Origin: Simkania negevensis | GTDB taxonomy: Bacteria; Chlamydiota; Chlamydiia; Chlamydiales; JAFITR01 | Length of the DNA: 15,652 nucleotides | Direction of reading: 5' to 3' | Assembly: GCA_017116025.1 (NCBI GenBank) | Contig: JAFITR010000020.1 | Location: 1 to 15,652, forward strand | Part shown: piece after piece, positions 15,578-15,652 of the stretch | Numbering within the stretch: the stretch's first letter is position 1 | How the letters are laid out: every line of letters begins with the position of its first letter | Position numbers and translations under genes: made by a program | The notes under the pieces: generated by a model | Database searches by the model: none | Told to the model about the DNA's origin: nothing | The model's input: only the letters and a program-made list of their open reading frames with translations

Positions 15578-15652
15578 TGTTTTGTTTTGCCCCGAGTCAA
15601 CAGATAATTTCATAAGCCCGGAGGGCGCTCGATCAAAGCCTCGGGTGACGAG

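Overview
The window looks like a piece of a chromosome from an obligate intracellular bacterium, most likely a chlamydia-related organism (order Chlamydiales in the broad sense). The assignment is an inference from gene style: two proteins carry the short bilobed hydrophobic hairpin typical of chlamydial inclusion-membrane proteins, there is an RsbU-type membrane PP2C phosphatase, and an MHS-family transporter and RecC are present. No rRNA, tRNA or phylogenetic marker settles it. Base composition is moderate (by eye in the mid-40s % GC). The gene order contains no phage structural genes, no intact transposase and no CRISPR array.

Left part (about 1-5963, all minus strand): a membrane-bound RsbU-like phosphatase is followed by a Wza-type outer-membrane polysaccharide export lipoprotein and a very large Wzz/BY-kinase-like inner-membrane protein. 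wza and wzz overlap as TGATG, so they are translationally coupled and form an export pair. The kinase-like domain of the Wzz protein has lost its Walker motifs.

Middle part (6051-8869): a SpoU/TrmH-family RNA 2'-O-methyltransferase (plus) runs tail-to-tail into an MHS-family MFS transporter (minus), with 26 bp of coding overlap. Upstream of the transporter is a 346-bp gap holding a good promoter, a 9-bp tandem repeat and what may be a decayed small exported protein. A SixA-like phosphohistidine phosphatase (minus) follows.

Right part (8870-15652): recC (plus) is preceded by an extended -10 promoter framed by a perfect 10-bp inverted repeat and by a 15-codon leader ORF that overlaps the recC start as ATGA. 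recC ends in a perfect 12-bp hairpin shared with a convergent gene for a sphingomyelinase-C-like endonuclease/exonuclease/phosphatase (EEP) protein with an N-terminal membrane hairpin. That gene is divergent from a second hairpin-plus-coiled-coil protein. The two share a 387-bp intergenic region with promoters in both directions, a perfect CRP-like palindrome and a 64-bp IS-end-like palindrome. This divergent pair is the best candidate for a host-interaction locus in the window.

Both edges of the window carry the same 29-bp sequence in inverted orientation (one mismatch). This suggests a dispersed repeat in the genome, and possibly that the window is a contig bounded by repeats.
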